The notes: generated from the letters alone by a model not told the origin. Counted from the stretch's first letter, positions 47,041-58,934 are shown. The stretch: DNA of 64,000 nt from Larix kaempferi (GCA_027924585.1 BSBM01000779.1:16846001-16910000), one strand, 5' to 3'. Translations and numbers: made by a program.

Positions 47041-48533
47041 CTTGTTTTGTAGGAAAGACCGTATACCTTCACCTACAAAAGAAGGACTACAACATTTGTT
47101 CAAGCAACAAAATTATCTATTGAAGACATTGAAGTTCTTAGGATATGGGAAGAATGCCATGATCCATCGATCATGGAGAATGATGTTTGGGATGTAGTCC
47201 CAAGACCTGAAGGGAAGTTTTGTTATGACTTCCATATGGATCTATCAGATCAAGCATGCTGCAGATGGCATCATAGCGAAATATAAAAGCGATGAAATAG
47301 AAGATGCACCAGATGGATTTCAAGACTGCTTTCTTGAATGGTGTAGTTGAAGAGGAAGTATATGTGGAGCAGCCACTCGGTTTCGAAATACATGACAGGG
47401 ATTCATATGTGTGTAGATTGAAGAAAGCCTTGTATGGCTTGAAACAAGCTCCCAGAACTTGGTATGGTAGGATGGACAGTTTCCTATCTAGTTTGGGCTT
47501 TACCAAGAGTAAAGCGGATTCCAACCTTTATTACAAGGTTGAGGAAGGGAATCCTGTGATTCTACTCCTGTATGTGGATGACTTATTTGTAAGAGGAGAT
47601 GACAGATTGATTGCAGATACGAAGAGGAAGCTTGCTGTTGAATTCGATATGAAAGATTTGGGAATGATGCATTATTTCCTAGGTATGGAGGTGTGGCAGA
47701 GTGCAGGTGGGATCTTCCTTGGTCAAGGGAAGTACACAGTAGCTATCTTGAAGAGATTCAGGATGATGGATTGCAAGGCCATAGCCACACCTATGGCATC
47801 GAATCTGAAGCTTCTATGTGATGCTTCATCTGAGCCGATTGATGTCTCTATGTATCGTCAGATGATTGGGTCCTTGATGTACCTGATGAACACGAGACCA
47901 GATATTTGCTTTGCGGTGAACACATTGAGTCAATTCCTGACAGATCCAAGGATTTCTCACCTGGTTGCCGTAAAGCATGTTATGAGGTACCTGAAGGGTA
48001 CAGTGGATTATGGGCTCAAGTATGAAGTGAATCAAAAGTTTAACCTGCAGGGTTATGTTGATTCAGATTGGGCTGGCAGCGCTGCAGATAGGAAGAGCAC
48101 ATCTGGGTGTTGCTTCAGTATGGGATCAGGTGTGATCTCTTGGTTTAGCAGGAAGCAGTCCTGCGTAGCACTAAGTACAACTGAGGCAGAGTATCTTGCA
48201 GCCTGTTCATCTAGTTGTGAGGCAGTATGGCTACGGAAGCTACTGTTTGAGTTATTTGATCTCCCGTTGGATGCTACTGGTATCTTCTGTGATAACCAGA
48301 GTTGTGTGAAGCTGTCTGAGAACCCAGTGTTTCATGACAGATCGAAACACATAGAGATCAAATATCACTATATCAGGGATATGGTGCAGAGAGGAGCTGT
48401 GAAGCTCCTGTATGTTGCGACGGACGAGCAGATTGCAGATGTGCTGACGAAGCCACTAGCCAGGGTGAAGTTCGAGTACTTCAGAGAGAGGCTTGGTGTT
48501 CTTCAGATTGATGACACTTCGAGGAAGAAGTGA
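47041..48533 (+). pseudogene. copia reverse transcriptase and RNase H, 409-codon intact part
   Basis: Remnants of the RT start (WDVVPRPEGK near 47190) are followed by an internal deletion that joins the segment before SIAKYK to MHQMDFKTAFLNG at 47304. From there to the stop at 48531 the frame is open: LKKALYGLKQAPRTWYGRM, active site LLYVDDLF (YVDD at 47571-47582), YFLGMEVW, then RNase H with DSDWAGSAADRKSTSG, STTEAEYLAAC, FCDNQSCVKL and the terminal ADVLTKPL. All catalytic acidic motifs are present, but the N-terminal part of RT is truncated. Confidence 0.9.
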
Positions 48534-48639
48534 TGGACACATTTTCTGAAGCCATTCCAAGCATGTTGGAAGGAGGATCCTTCACATGGCTGTGGATGTA
48601 AGCGCTGGATGATGAGCATCAGGATGATGTTCTAGTTTC

Positions 48640-49060
48640 TGCTTTGTATGATCAGTTGGATCATTTTTTATTTATGTATGTATGCATCATGTTGGATGCT
48701 GGATATGATTAGTTGGATCATTTATATATGTATGTACGCATCATGTTGGATGCTGGATATGATCAGTTGGATCATTTATATGTATGTACGCATCATGTTG
48801 GATGCTGGATATGATCGATTGGATCATGTGTATGTATTTTTGTATATGCATCATGTTGGATGCTTGGACCATGTATCTGTATATGTATCAGGTGGATACA
48901 TTGTATGATCAGGTGGATCATGTATGGTGATATGTATCATGTATTTGTATTTGTATCAGGTGGATACATTGTATGATCAGGTGGATCATGTATGATGATA
49001 TGTATCAGGTAGATACTTGGTATGCATCAGGTAGATGCATTGTATGATCAGGATGATCAT
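48640..49060 (+). repeat. tandem repeat array built on GGATCAT/GATCAG words
   Basis: Repeated units of roughly 55 bp at the left (ATGATCAGTTGGATCATTT and GCATCATGTTGGATGCTGG alternating) shorten to simpler TATGATCAGGTGGATCATG units at the right. It lies in the 3' untranslated part of the copia element. Confidence 0.85.
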
Positions 49061-49189
49061 GGATGACGAGCTTTAGGATGTTGCTCCAGATGACATGCAG
49101 CAGGATGTTGCAGTGATGATGATCAAGATGATGTATGGTGAGTATCAGGTTGATACTCTATGGCTGTGGATCAGGTTGTGCATATGAGC

Positions 49190-49765
49190 ATATAATTTGG
49201 CCCTGGGAGATTTGCAGATAGTCTTTCGAGGTTTTTCCTATGGCATATAATTTGGCCCTGGGATATCTGGCAAATGCTCTTTCGAGGTTTTGCTTTGGGA
49301 GGACATATAATTTGGCCCTGGTAGATCTGCAGATAGTCTTTTGAGGTTTTGCTTATGGCATATAATCTGGCCCTGGGATATCTGGGAGATGCTCTTTTGA
49401 GGTTTTGTCCTATGGCGTATAATATTTCCCTGGGAGATCCGATAGGTTGGGCTGTGTGCCCGTAATAAGTCTTGGGATGCTCTTGCGAGGTTTTTCCATG
49501 ACCACATATAATCTGTCCCTGGGAGATCCTATAGGTAGTGCTATGTGCTCGTAACAGCCTGGGATGCTCTTGCGAGGTTTTGTGGTGACCACATATAATC
49601 TGTCCCTGGGAGATCCTATAGGTAGAGCTGTGTGCTCATAATAGCCTGGGATGCTCTTGCGAGGTTTTGTGGTGAGGTCACATATAATATGGCCCTGGGA
49701 GATCCTATAGGTAGAGCCATGTGCTCGTAACAGCCTGGGATGCTCTTTCGAGGTTTTGTGATGCA
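49190..49765 (+). repeat. second tandem array, about eight units ending in GAGGTTTT
   Basis: Each unit has CATATAAT(T/C)TGxCCCTGGGAGAT and ends CGAGGTTTT. The first four units are about 60-67 bp. The last four are longer (about 85-100 bp) because they carry an added segment with ATAGGTAGxGCTxTGTGCTCGTAA. Confidence 0.88.
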
Positions 49766-49997
49766 CGTAATAAGTCCTGAGGATTCCACAGTATGGCCAG
49801 TGATGACGAAGACTTGCAAGTGGTGGGCCTACATCTAGTATGAAAAAGGACTGGCTCTATAGAACTTCCTATGACGAGTAGAGTCAGAGATTGGTTGAGA
49901 TAGCAGCAGCAGTGACGATGACAATGACGATGCATCGATGACGATGATCCCGAGAAGAAGACTTGTCTAGCAGATCTGTGTCGAGAAATACCTTCCT

Positions 49998-50010
49998 AGT
50001 TAAGAGGGAG
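49998..50010 (+). other. polypurine tract
   Basis: AGTTAAGAGGGAG directly precedes the 3' LTR. Confidence 0.85.
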
Positions 50011-50616
50011 TGTTGATGTATATGTAACTGCGGAATGTATTTCATCTATGTATTTCATATATATTTATTGTACCCTTATTAGAGATGTGTTATTCCTCTA
50101 TAAGGAAGTGTCGTCATGTGGATTGACAAGTGTCGCAAGTGTGTGTACTTGCCGATGGGTTATTAGACCACCATGTGTGGGGTCGGCCCTGAAATATATA
50201 TATTATAATGTGGATGTACCTAGCTAGACAAGTCGGCCCCATAAGGTCATTGGGAAAACAGGTTGGTATAAATAGAGATTAGGTGATCTCTATTTAGATC
50301 ATTTGGAAAGTCATATCTCTCTCACTCAGAAAGTGGCACACTAGTGAGGAGGAGGATCATCTGCTACTAGGAGACTATCTCAGTGTATTTTGGTTGTACT
50401 TTGGTTGAGCCATTGCTCTCTCTATCTCTGAGGAAGTTGTGGGGTTTTTCACCTTAGGGTTTTCCCCATAGAAACTCTATGTCTCTTGTCTCTCATGCTT
50501 TTGATTCTTGTGATGCTTGTCATGCTTATTGTGATTGTCATGCATTGATATACTGTATATGTTATTCTCTTAGTAAAGATCCCAGAGTATTGTGAATTAA
50601 TGCTCAAAATTTAACA
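50011..50616 (+). repeat. 3' LTR (606 bp)
   Basis: Partner of 43438-44030 with one 13-bp insertion (duplicated GTATTTCAT-type sequence near 50040-50055) and about 14 substitutions by my eye count, mostly transitions. Confidence 0.95.
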
Positions 50617-51683
50617 GGGGGAAACTGTCCAAAATCACCAAGGAAGATGATGGAGCAACCACCAAAGGGGGTTGTACGTTGGGAAGGGAAGGCTTGACAT
50701 AGGTGGTCATCCATACAAGTTAACATTTTTGGGCCAACGAAACTCATTTCGTCAATGATTATGTATCGGATATGGCGGAATTGTTCTTGGAAGCTTGAAA
50801 GGGATTGGCCTTCAAGATGGTGCATCTCAGTAATGGGTATGTGAAGGGCAGAATGTATTGTCAACGCATGTATGTTAAAGGCAGCAATACTGGTGGGAGA
50901 ATGGAGGAGAAAGGGTGAAGGTTTGTCGCCAGAGGCATGTTGGAGTGTAGATCTAAGACAAGAAATCAAGAAAGTCTTTCTTGCTCTTGCAGTTCCTTGA
51001 ATGACCATTTTGAGTGGGGGAAGGCTTGTAGCATTTGTGGAGTGTACGATGATAAGGTCAAAGGCCATGCATTGTGTGGGAGACAAGGAGGCAGGAGAAC
51101 ATGAAGATGAAAAGGTGTCTGTTTGTACCTAGGCGGACAATCGAGTGAGGTCAATGAATGATATGGTCGTTGCATGCATGTGTGAAGGAATATGGTTTTC
51201 GGTCCAGTTGTGTTCTTTTTCAAAGTCGTGATGGCCAAGCATGTCAAGGTCATCAACATAGAGGTTGTTTCCAGGGCGGAGTTGAGAAAGGAGTTCCCAT
51301 TCATCCATGGCAGGGGCTAAGGGAAAGTGGTTGCAAGCAGAAGTAGAGTCATCGGAGGGAGGTGTACTGGGGGCTTCTGGAAAAAGATCAACATGCCATG
51401 TAGTGTATGTGTCTTTAATGCGAAGCCAGTTAGAAGTTATGGCCAATTTTGTGGATCCAATGTCATCGCGGAGGGTACGGAAAGCTTTGTATAGGAGGAG
51501 CTCACTCCAACAAAAGGAAACAAAGGAATCTACAGTAAAGGGTGGAATGGTAGTGAAGCGAGGAAAGACACGAACAATTTTGGGAGGGTAGTTTGGTTTC
51601 CATTGGGACTTCTTTCTACGAGGTGAGTATGACCAAGAGCATGCAGCTTCAATAAGGGTAAGTTTTTCGAGTGCAGGGGTCAT
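50617..51683 (-). pseudogene. Helitron helicase, N-terminal part (PIF1 motifs I-III)
   Basis: One frame with a single stop at 51129. It contains the pre-helicase region (VDSFVSFCWSELLLYKAF) and then PIF1 motifs: Walker A at 50996-50973 reads GTARARKT, where the family has GxxxxGK(S/T), so the second Gly is lost. Motif II reads YIIIDEMSFVG, and motif III GDFGQFPP at the very edge of the copia insertion. The continuation is at 43437. Confidence 0.9.
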
Positions 51684-52515
51684 TGCATGTATGCATAAAT
51701 TAAGGTGGGTGTTGCTGGGGTGTTAGGAGAGTCATTGGAAATACGGCGGAAAATGCTTTGGCTAACATTCAAGGATAGAAAGGAATGACTACAAAGACAA
51801 AGAGGGAGTTTTTGGAGCATGTGGCAAGTCTCTTGTGCACCAATGTCTCGCTCTGCAACAGTCTCTTACAAGAAACGTCGTATTGGTTGAAGGATGGGGG
51901 AATCATGTGGAGTTGCATGTGCAAGACAAGAAAAAAGTGCATGGTAGCTTTCTGATTTGGAATTTGCCTTTGCTGCATATTTTGAAATATATTTGAGGAC
52001 AACATGTCTAGAGAGTGACAGGTTGGCAATCAACATTAGCTCACCAAATTGAGAGCATGGTAGGGTTGTGAATATTTAGGAGGGCATTGTTCCTTGCAAG
52101 GTTGTATGTTTTCCGGCCATTTGCATCAATGAATAAGGAAGAGGTAGGTTGTAGATCAAAGGGGAATCCGTAACAACATTGAAGAGATGATCCTTTTTTG
52201 CGGAGGCAAGAAGATTCTAAACATTTTGTGTGCCTTTGGACACAATTAACAAGGTCTTCATAGTCATCCAAGTGATCAGTTGCAAGTATGGAATGTGATC
52301 CAATGGTGCATGGATCATTTATAGTAGAGGCTTGGAAGGCTGGGGTTTGAAAATGGTTGACTTGAGGATTCCATGATGTAACAAACTTGTCAAAGTACTG
52401 TTTTGGATCTTCAACCTTGGTAGCATCTCCCCAGTCTAACATGTCCATATTGGGTGCATTGTCTAGCCATAAGAAGCCATGTATATGCGCAAATCCCCTG
52501 TGTTGCCATTCATAC
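51684..52515 (-). pseudogene. Helitron Rep domain, exon 2 (HUH and Tyr motifs)
   Basis: Begins after a predicted splice acceptor at 52516. It reads YEWQHRGFAHIHGFLWL, with the metal-binding HUH motif (His-Ile-His) at 52487-52479. Farther on come LSIW, a stop at 52041 and a one-base shift near 52015-52022, then the catalytic-Tyr segment KYISKYAAK at 51994-51968 (two Tyr, as in Helitron Rep). The stretch to 51684 is decayed but keeps ETVAERDIGAQETCH. Confidence 0.82.
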
Positions 52516-52600
52516 CTACATGGAAAATATAAATATCAAGAACGAACATTTTAGGTTTTGAATACATTGAACTTTGATGGGAATATGATTTGTTACCAAC
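52516..52600 (-). other. predicted 85-bp intron in Rep
   Basis: Donor AG|GTTGGT at 52600 and acceptor TTTTCCATGTAG at 52516. Splicing joins KEYWCR to YEWQHRG in frame, as expected across this part of Helitron Rep. Without splicing the frame runs into a stop within the intron. Confidence 0.6.
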
Positions 52601-54216
52601 CTACACCAATATTCTTTTGTAGAAAGGCATTTTTGAAGAACCTCTTCCAGGAATATTTTGAATCTATTGTCCATGTATTGAGATGCAACATATGGATTGG
52701 ATATAAGGTTGTGAATTATCCATTGGTGTTGTTGATTTGAAGTGGCTGGAGCTTGTCCAGGCATAAAAGAATGCAAATTTGGCCACTTCATGTCAGTTGT
52801 ACTGAGCGTGAAGAAGAATGTTGGTGTCCCTTGTTGAGTGATCACGTCAGTTAGTTCACCCCTGCTTTTGTTCTAGTAGGAACATGTCCCGCAAAGGGTG
52901 GAGCCAAAGCACATGACTTGCTCAACGATTTTAGCATCGGGCAAGTCTTGTAATTGTTGTACAAGTTCTGAGATGGTTGGAGGCAATGTATCTTCAATGT
53001 TATGTTTTACAAACACGGAAGCAGTAGAATGGCTATGGTGGCGCATCATGAGGTTATATATGTAATAACGAAAACGAGGATGTTGGCCAAATCTATTGTC
53101 ATGGTATCGAAGAAGGTGCAATGCATAATTGTCCATACCAACCTCTTGAATGTGTGGTTGTTTAAGCATTGCGACTCCAGTGTGAAACAAGGTTGGGAAG
53201 GCCATTGAGAGGAGGCCTATTGTGTTGTACTCATTGATAGGGGAAATGTCTATTTGGGGCCAATCAATGCAAGGTAAAGTTGGTGCATCGCTTGTGCCCA
53301 AGAAGCGTTTGATTTCATCAACCTCAGTTCTACAATTTGTTTGTGTAGATATAAAGGAGGAGGATTGTTCTTCATGGGGTTCAAGGAAGCTGGGTGATTG
53401 AATAGTAGAAGTTGAGGTACGCTCAACAAGTGGGGTTTCATCGGGTGTGACATGACGAAGGAGGGATGAAATGTCGGTTGGTTCAAGAGGAAAAGAAGAT
53501 AATGCTGTTGAGTTAACTTGAACATCTTTGTAGTAGGGGTCATTTGAAAGCTTGTATTGGAGAGCAGCAAGAACACGTGCTCGACTAACAAAGAAGTCAT
53601 AAGGCTTCTTCGTAGGACTGCATTTATGAACAATAAGGATGTCAATGTCTGAGAGTAAGTGAGGGAGGAAAGTGGCAATGCTAGTAATGTTTTGCGGGAA
53701 GCTAATAGTGTGGCCAGAATATGTATATTGTCCCCCACGAGCATGAGTGACTTGTAAAATTGGCTTAACACGAGAAATTAGCATTTCTTCAACTTGAGTA
53801 AGAACTGATAGCACTGATGGTTGTATCCCAGGATCCATGTTGTTTGAAAAGGAATAGCGGTGGCCATTTTGTTCCGCAATGCACCAAGAACATGCATATG
53901 CACCAGAAAAGTGTTTTGTTTTAATTCTAGGATAAGACCTCATGCATATAGAGCATACATTCATGGGAGATAGTTTGTCCAATCTTGTACAGAACCGTTG
54001 TTGTGCACCATCTAGGTCGATGTTTGTTGGATGCATTGGTGTGGATGTGGATGGTGCGGAGGGTGTCAGGGGAGGTTGAACAGCGTGAAACAGAGAAGGG
54101 ATATTAACAAGTTGACGAGTAGCTCTATATAGAAGGCGTTGATGCTTGTTGTTTTGTTTTTTTCTTTTGAGCATATAGAACTCTTCTCTATGCATCGATT
54201 TGATCATTGTTATCAA
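52601..54216 (-). pseudogene. Helitron RepHel N-terminal part, exon 1
   Basis: A 447-codon open frame, then one TAG (52873) and 90 more codons in the same frame. It contains a Cys-rich zinc-finger-like region (CSICMRSYP...ACSWC, about 53965-53875) and then the Helitron helicase-like N domain: INEYNTIGLLSMAFPTLF, NYALHLLRYHDNRFGQHPRF, LMMRHHSH and MKWPNLHSFMPGQ. The start codon is uncertain; ATG at 54216 gives the longest frame. Confidence 0.82.
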
Positions 54217-54682
54217 TGGTTGACATGCCTACAAAAAAGTGTTTTGTGGTTATGAAATTTATGGTGCCTTTGGTGGAAGAGAAAAATACTATATATTTAA
54301 TCATTGGAAGAGTAAACAAAGGTAGATTGTAAAAGATAAATGGAGCATGGATAATTTATGGTAAGTTGTTGCAAGAAAGAAATACAGATGCTCCTGAACA
54401 GTGTTTATAAAGAAAAGAAGTATAGAGTTGACAAAGCAATCTTAATTCTAAGTACAAATTTGAAAGTGGCAAGATAGGTTGGAATAAATATGTAATTTAA
54501 CACAATGTTACATCAAAACTAAATAATATAATATTCAAGACTGCTAATTGATGGTTACAAGTACCACTTAGGTAGCAGTGTGTATACACAAATTTGTAGT
54601 TGCTAAGTATGAGGCAAAAAGTACAAAAAGTCAAAATTGAAGAGTATAATTTTTTGGGGGAAAGTGTTTTCGAAGGTAGAGT

Positions 54683-56609
54683 TCAAATCCTGTGAGCAAC
54701 TGGACGTTTATTAACCACAATGTGTTCGCTTTTATCAAGTGAATCGATGAGTGCCGATGATGGTGAAACCTCCTCTGACATGACCAGAAGCACCTTCAAG
54801 CGAGCATTTGAATTAAAAGTCTCTGTCTTTACTGATAAGGTCATATGGTACTGTCGAGCACAAACACGTTGAACAATTTCCAGGAGATATGTTGGATCAT
54901 TTGATAGAAGGTAGAAATCTTTTGCAAAGACCCCCATGGGTTGTTGCACAGGATCATCAAAAGTTATGATGTCGTATAGTTGTCCAGCAGCATCCATCAG
55001 GTCAAGTTTGAGTATGTATCGGTAAGCACACTCTGTAAACTCCCCATCACATTTTGCACAATGCCAAACATTGCCAACTTTGTGGGAATTTTTTTTCATG
55101 CATTGTATTCCATTGACAAATAGAGTTCATGCAAGGAAGTGAAAGTCATCGATGTTAATATGGGTGATTGTAGCAATAATTGAATACCAAGTTTCCTTCT
55201 CAGAGGGTTGGAGAGATTGTAGCGCAGATATGGAAATGCGTTTGCAGGAGCTATAAGAAGACGAGTTGGATTTTTTGCTCAAAGATGGGGAGGCTGAACG
55301 GAATCCATTGTCAACAAACCATGATTGGAGAAGTTGAGCTTCCTCGATATATGGGTTTATAAGGAGGTTGGTGTTCGATATGGTTCTAATGGTTTTCCAT
55401 TGAACTCTGTAACACGCCCACCTTTTATTGCAAGGATAGGGGGAGTAGCCAAACCTCGAAGGTTTCCAAGTTGGGCACCCTCAATTGTGTAATGCTCCAC
55501 CCAAAGTGTTATGTCTATGCTATACCCAAACATGTTCCTCAACCCAACTATTCGGTGAATGGTTTCAGAGCCATCCCTTTTGCGTATAGTTGATGCAGGG
55601 GAAACAAAAATGACAATTTCGATAAGGTCAACCATGGAATTGAGGGGTGTATTTTTGATGTCATGGATAGATTTAAAGTGGAAGCAATGAAAAGGAATCA
55701 GTGGGCACTCTTCCAAGCATCGTTGAATTGTTGAGGAGGGGTTAAGGAAAATCTCGAAAGCACTTTTCAAACGGTTGTATGTTGGGTTGACCGGTTTGAT
55801 TGTGACATTTGAGACTGCGTAGACTATGCCAAGTTGTATTTGGTCATATAATGAGGTAGCTAGTTCATTGAAAGCAAAGATATGAATCTCATCTCTAGTA
55901 GCACTAACAAGGTCAAACCCAAAGAGTTGACTAGGCCCTTTTTTATTGGTGTAGGATTTCATACTTGTCTTTGCAGTAACTTGCCCTTGAATGGTCCAAG
56001 TTTTGTTGGAAGGGTTGAGCGATGTGAATTGAAGAGTAGGTGCAACAATATTTGGGGTTGGATTTTGCAAGGAAGGTATGGCAAGTGAATGGTTTTGGGG
56101 ATCAAGGGCGTTGTTTTATGAAATAGATGAAATGTTATGGGAGGTAAAGCTAGGGGTGAAGTTGAAAGGGGATGGGTCTCCAACAGTTGTTGTTTCCAAT
56201 GTGACAATTTCGAATGTGCCCAATGCAATAGTCCTGGAAAGAAGAATTAAGCTAAGTAAGTATAAGTAAAAAATATATTACAATTATTGGGAGTGAAAAA
56301 TAAAATAAGTTAAAATTAAGATGCAGAAATAAAAGCATACATTGCATCATGTATAGTGTGGCATGTACACTTGATGACTTTGATGATCGAACCTGCTTGG
56401 AGTTGGTGGTTTTCCACAACGCTATTGTAGCTAGTTGGAAGCAATGTATCATGCCTATGAATTCCATTAGAGATAGAGATTCGGAAGCGGGAAGTTGTTG
56501 AGTTAATAAAGATTACTCGATTGAGAGCAACAACTTGTACAAGTGGGCATAGGTCAACAACACCATGCATCAGAAGTGAAACAACATTTTCGGTCAACAA
56601 AGTGTCCAT
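54683..56609 (-). pseudogene. Helitron-encoded RPA70-like single-strand DNA-binding protein
   Basis: Three RPA70 regions are in order. Exon 1 (56609-56341) matches the N-terminal OB fold (CPLVQVVALNRVIF, RFRISISNGI, LQAGSIIKVIKCTC). The 55357-56070 part holds OB folds A and B (TSLNPSNKTWTIQGQVT, AFNELATSLYDQI, YAVSNVTIKPVNP, STIRKRDGSE, DITLWVEHY, PPILAIKGGRVTEFNGK). The C-terminal OB fold with its zinc finger (NVWHCAKCDGEF, YRYILKLDLMD) is at 55099-54683. A frame slip in an A-run near 55088-55096 and several stops between 55357 and 55130 break it. In Helitrons RPA70 is thought to bind the single-stranded rolling-circle intermediate. Confidence 0.9.
56234..56340 (-). other. predicted 107-bp intron in the RPA70 gene
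   Basis: Donor AAT|GTATGC at 56340 and acceptor TTCTTTCCAG at 56234. Joining the exons keeps the frame (IHDAM then TIALGTFEIV) and links the N-terminal OB fold to the linker before OB fold A. Confidence 0.65.
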
Positions 56610-56809
56610 AGTGTGGTAGTGAGAATAGTTGGACTACAAAAGTAAGCTAGAAAAAGGGGCGATATTGATATTAAGTGTAAAGATAAAAGATGTAGGAGAA
56701 CATGGCAAAAGATCATTTGATATCTCAAGAAATACATAGCAATATTTGTGGAAAGAATACACAAATGAAGGGCTTGAAATTGGTTTCCTTTTAGCAATGA
56801 ACATGCCAA

Positions 56810-58934
56810 TTAGAGTAATAAGGAAACATGTAGAAACAACATGAGAGATTATTTATTTTATTTTGAAACTTATTTTGTATGTTATTGGAAGAGTTAAGAT
56901 GTGACAGAAGGTTACAAGAGTAGTTGGGATGTTAATCAAGCAGAAAGTTGTCAGCTTCTAGTTAATTGTTTAAGAGCATAGGAAAAGGAGCACAATAGAT
57001 AGAAATATGACTTGGCTATTAGAAAGGAAGCATTATTCTGGATATAAAGAATGTTGATGAACATGCGAGGTGCTTCTCTCTTTAAACCTAGATATTAGTG
57101 TTTTATAATACATAACATGTGAAGAAAAGGTTAGCAGAATATTTCTTGGGTTTCTTAGTTGAACTTGCAACTAGGGATGTTGACAAAATATTAACTTATA
57201 AGGTTATAATTGTTTGTTCCAGACGATAGCAACAAGTAGGGTGGCTATAAAAAATAGTAAGAACACATACAAACATGAGTTTGATTTCAGACAATAACCT
57301 TGCTTTTTAATATAATGGGACAACTACAGTAGGAAGCAACATAATAAAAAAAGAATTTCCATTCATGCAAGTAAAGTATTTTAGCTGACTAACATGTTAA
57401 CATGGGATATATGGTGCATACGTGTTTGGAATTGGTTTACAAGAATGTTTTGTAAATATGTTTTGTATTATGGTCTATCTACATCTATTGTTCTTATAAT
57501 AGTGTATGGTTACTATTTGTGAGCATGTTTATGGACCATATATCCCATAATAAGAGGTTCCTTTTACATTAGGCCGCTAATCGTCTTCCCAAGCCTTGGA
57601 ATCATGGTTAAAACAATGTGCTACATGACCGAAGGCTGGCTCTGCCACTTAACATAGTGGCAACTCCAATAATTATGAGAACAACATAGCATTGTTCATA
57701 TACAAGATGCTTAAATAAAAGTTTAATTGCACCTAAAATATCTACCAACATCTCTCGGATCTCTCTCGCACACTATCGCAGTGCACAGTGTATTGACAGA
57801 AACAGACACTAGTTTCCAACAAAAAACACCAAAAAAGGCAGCACAATTCTGGGTAAATTTCCTCTGAGAACCTTGTTTTTAAATATTAAACAGGAATAAT
57901 GAGAACAAGATAGGATTGTTCATATACCAGATGCCTAAATTAAAGATTATTTTTTCTGGAAGGCCCAACTTTTCTAAGAGACAAAAACTGTTGCGGTGCA
58001 AATTATCTGCCCAAGTTAGTAGGAAACATATATTGGTAAACACAAGGAAATGAATATATACCAGTCAAGTAATCCTTCATCTGAAACTAGTAAATAAATC
58101 ACATGCATGATCAAATACTAGCTTTAAATATTGAACATACAAGTAATACGAGTAAATAAATGACAATGCATTGACAGAAACAGACTCTAGTTTCCAACAA
58201 AAAACACCCAAAAAGACAGTAGAACCTTGTTTGTAAATATTAAACAGGAACAGGGTTTAGAATAGGGTAATTATAACAAGAAATATGAGTTTTGGTTTTA
58301 GAGGAGAACCTTGTTTTTTAATAGAAAACAAGAACCTTTGGCTCTGCAAGACGGTCGTTGCTCCGTAAAAGAGGAACAAATTGATGGAGATTCGAATGCT
58401 GAGAAAAAAACTAAGATGATGTCACAATAATAGTAGAAAACAACAAAGCAATCACAGAGGTTTTACCCATTGAATTTTATAAACGATTAAGAGGAACGCG
58501 GTGCATCGGTGTCTGAGCACATTTAACCATTGTTGCATTGAAATATGTTCTTCTATCTCCACAAGATAGAATGTCCAGGAGGTCCAATTCGTCAAATCCA
58601 GATATACGTCGATAGGCAGAGATCGATACTACTAAACCAAAGTTCATAACTTCGTGATGCATTAAACCCAAAGAAATCAATGTTCACGTGGGTAACCTTA
58701 TGGAAGGTTGTTCAATGTCCAATCCGTCATTGAATGCTCAAGTCTCTAATAAAAAATGTAGATATCGTAAGCTTTTTCCATGCAGAGCTGCACCGCCTGC
58801 TTACACTACATCAACCCAAATGTTGGCGAGTTTGGTTGTATTTGTGCACCGACAGGTATTGGTAGCGACCGTTTCGCTGTGACTCAACACTTGCAGCAAA
58901 ACAGTCAGCGACATGTGCCAATTAATACTGAGGG
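56810..58934. other. interval right of the RPA70 gene, with local duplications
   Basis: No gene recognised. Phrases are repeated at about 380 bp: ATTGACAGAAACAGAC(A/T)CTAG with TTTCCAACAAAAAACACC at about 57792-57833 and 58170-58211, and AACCTTGTTTxTAAATATTAAACAGGAA at about 57870 and 58222. The Helitron 5' end probably lies in this interval. Confidence 0.6.

Larger units (their letters stand above)
43438..50616 (+). mobile_element. Ty1/copia element inserted in the Helitron helicase, integrase deleted
   Basis: LTRs 43438-44030 and 50011-50616 (TGTTGATGTA...TTTAACA) are about 97-98% identical, apart from a 13-bp insertion. Primer site, gag, zinc knuckle and protease, a non-coding gap where integrase should be, RT plus RNase H, two tandem-repeat arrays and a purine tract follow in order. 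Flanks are GGGGT (43433-43437) and GGGGG (50617-50621). It is the youngest-looking element in the window but lacks integrase, so it is not autonomous. Confidence 0.93.
42619..56809 (-). mobile_element. autonomous-type Helitron (RepHel + RPA70), interrupted by a copia element
   Basis: The minus strand encodes an RPA70-like protein (56609-54683) and then a RepHel protein (54216-42619) with Rep HUH and Tyr motifs and a PIF1-type helicase. This gene pair is characteristic of plant Helitrons. The copia element 43438-50616 lies within the helicase. Exact TC and CTRR ends were not located, so the limits given are those of the coding parts. Stops and frameshifts make this copy inactive. Confidence 0.88.

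Noticed and set aside
48640-49765. CRISPR-like array
   Set aside because: Units are adjacent and degenerate without unique spacers, inside a plant retroelement.
51307-51591. 94-codon plus-strand open frame
   Set aside because: Antisense to the Helitron RepHel coding frame.
53250-53771. 173-codon minus-strand open frame in a second frame
   Set aside because: Overlaps the longer Helitron Rep frame that carries the domain motifs; a shadow.
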